The notes below the pieces were generated by a model. It ran no database searches, was not told the origin of the DNA, and worked only from the letters and a program-made list of their open reading frames with translations. DNA of 6,922 nt, taken from positions 1 through 6,922 of the forward strand of contig CAJBPC010000425.1 of NCBI GenBank assembly GCA_903957405.1, in the 5' to 3' direction. This document shows, in pieces, positions 6,865 through 6,922 of the stretch; the first letter of the stretch is position 1; the number at the start of each line of letters is the position of its first letter. The position numbers and the translations under genes were made by a program. This stretch comes from an uncultured bacterium. Its GTDB lineage: Bacteria; Bacteroidota; Bacteroidia; Chitinophagales; Chitinophagaceae.

Positions 6865-6887
6865 GTCATCCTGAGCGAAGCGAAGGA
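6865..6887 (+). repeat. Partial third copy of the AGCGAAGCGAAGGA core
   Basis: GTCATCCTGAGCGAAGCGAAGGA repeats only the right-end core of copies A and B. It is closer than they are to the GTCAT-C-CTGAGCGAAGCGAAGGA form I recall as widespread between genes in Bacteroidota and some other phyla (from memory, not searched). Confidence 0.7.
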
Positions 6888-6922
6888 AATTGCATTTTGT
6901 ATTTATTTAAGGTGCCGTCATA

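Larger units (their letters stand above)
6363..6922. other. Gene-free tail with intergenic repeats
   Basis: No convincing coding region occurs after the kinase stop. From 6363 to about 6572 I see only weak short dyads (for example CATGT/ACATG around 6438-6462) and no hairpin with a T run, so the kinase terminator is not evident. From about 6573 to 6887 the sequence is built from repeats listed separately. The last 30 bases turn AT-rich (6889-6910), which may be the upstream region of a gene beyond the window. Confidence 0.7.

Overview
The window looks like chromosomal DNA of a Bacteroidota bacterium, probably from the Chitinophagaceae or a close relative. This is inference. It rests on a secreted VPS10/BNR Asp-box protein of the type common in that phylum, a LytTR response regulator, a Bacteroidota-style HPt motif (H-K-I-K-P), starts that mostly lack a Shine-Dalgarno sequence, and intergenic repeats with the core AGCGAAGCGAAGGA. 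No rRNA, tRNA, CRISPR array, transposase or integrase gene was seen.

Layout. (1) 1-2576, minus strand: the first 858 codons of a secreted Asp-box beta-propeller protein. The frame is open from the signal peptide to the window edge, so the C-terminus lies outside. (2) 2577-3037: about 460 bp without a convincing gene. It holds a strong minus-strand terminator, a cluster of spaced CGGA repeats and small inverted repeats. (3) 3038-4122, minus strand: a two-gene operon, an HPt phosphotransfer protein followed by a REC-LytTR response regulator, joined by an ATGA stop/start overlap. (4) 4123-4208: a short divergent control region with two perfect inverted repeats. (5) 4209-6362, plus strand: a membrane hybrid histidine kinase (six TM helices, PAS, HisKA, HATPase, C-terminal REC). 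(6) 6363-6922: a gene-free tail with two 114-bp direct repeats (102/114 identical), a third partial copy and an inverted end.

How the genes fit together. Kinase, HPt and LytTR regulator hold one copy of each element of a four-step His-Asp-His-Asp phosphorelay: kinase His351, kinase REC Asp641, HPt His67, regulator Asp55 (numbering from the starts chosen here). The shared 86-bp promoter region suggests joint control. The signal and target genes cannot be read from the sequence. The propeller gene points the same way as the HPt-LytTR operon but is separated from it by a terminator, so nothing here shows that it is a target. The families are all known. The parts most worth following up are the split LytTR phosphorelay with its palindromic divergent control region, and the repeat element at the right end.
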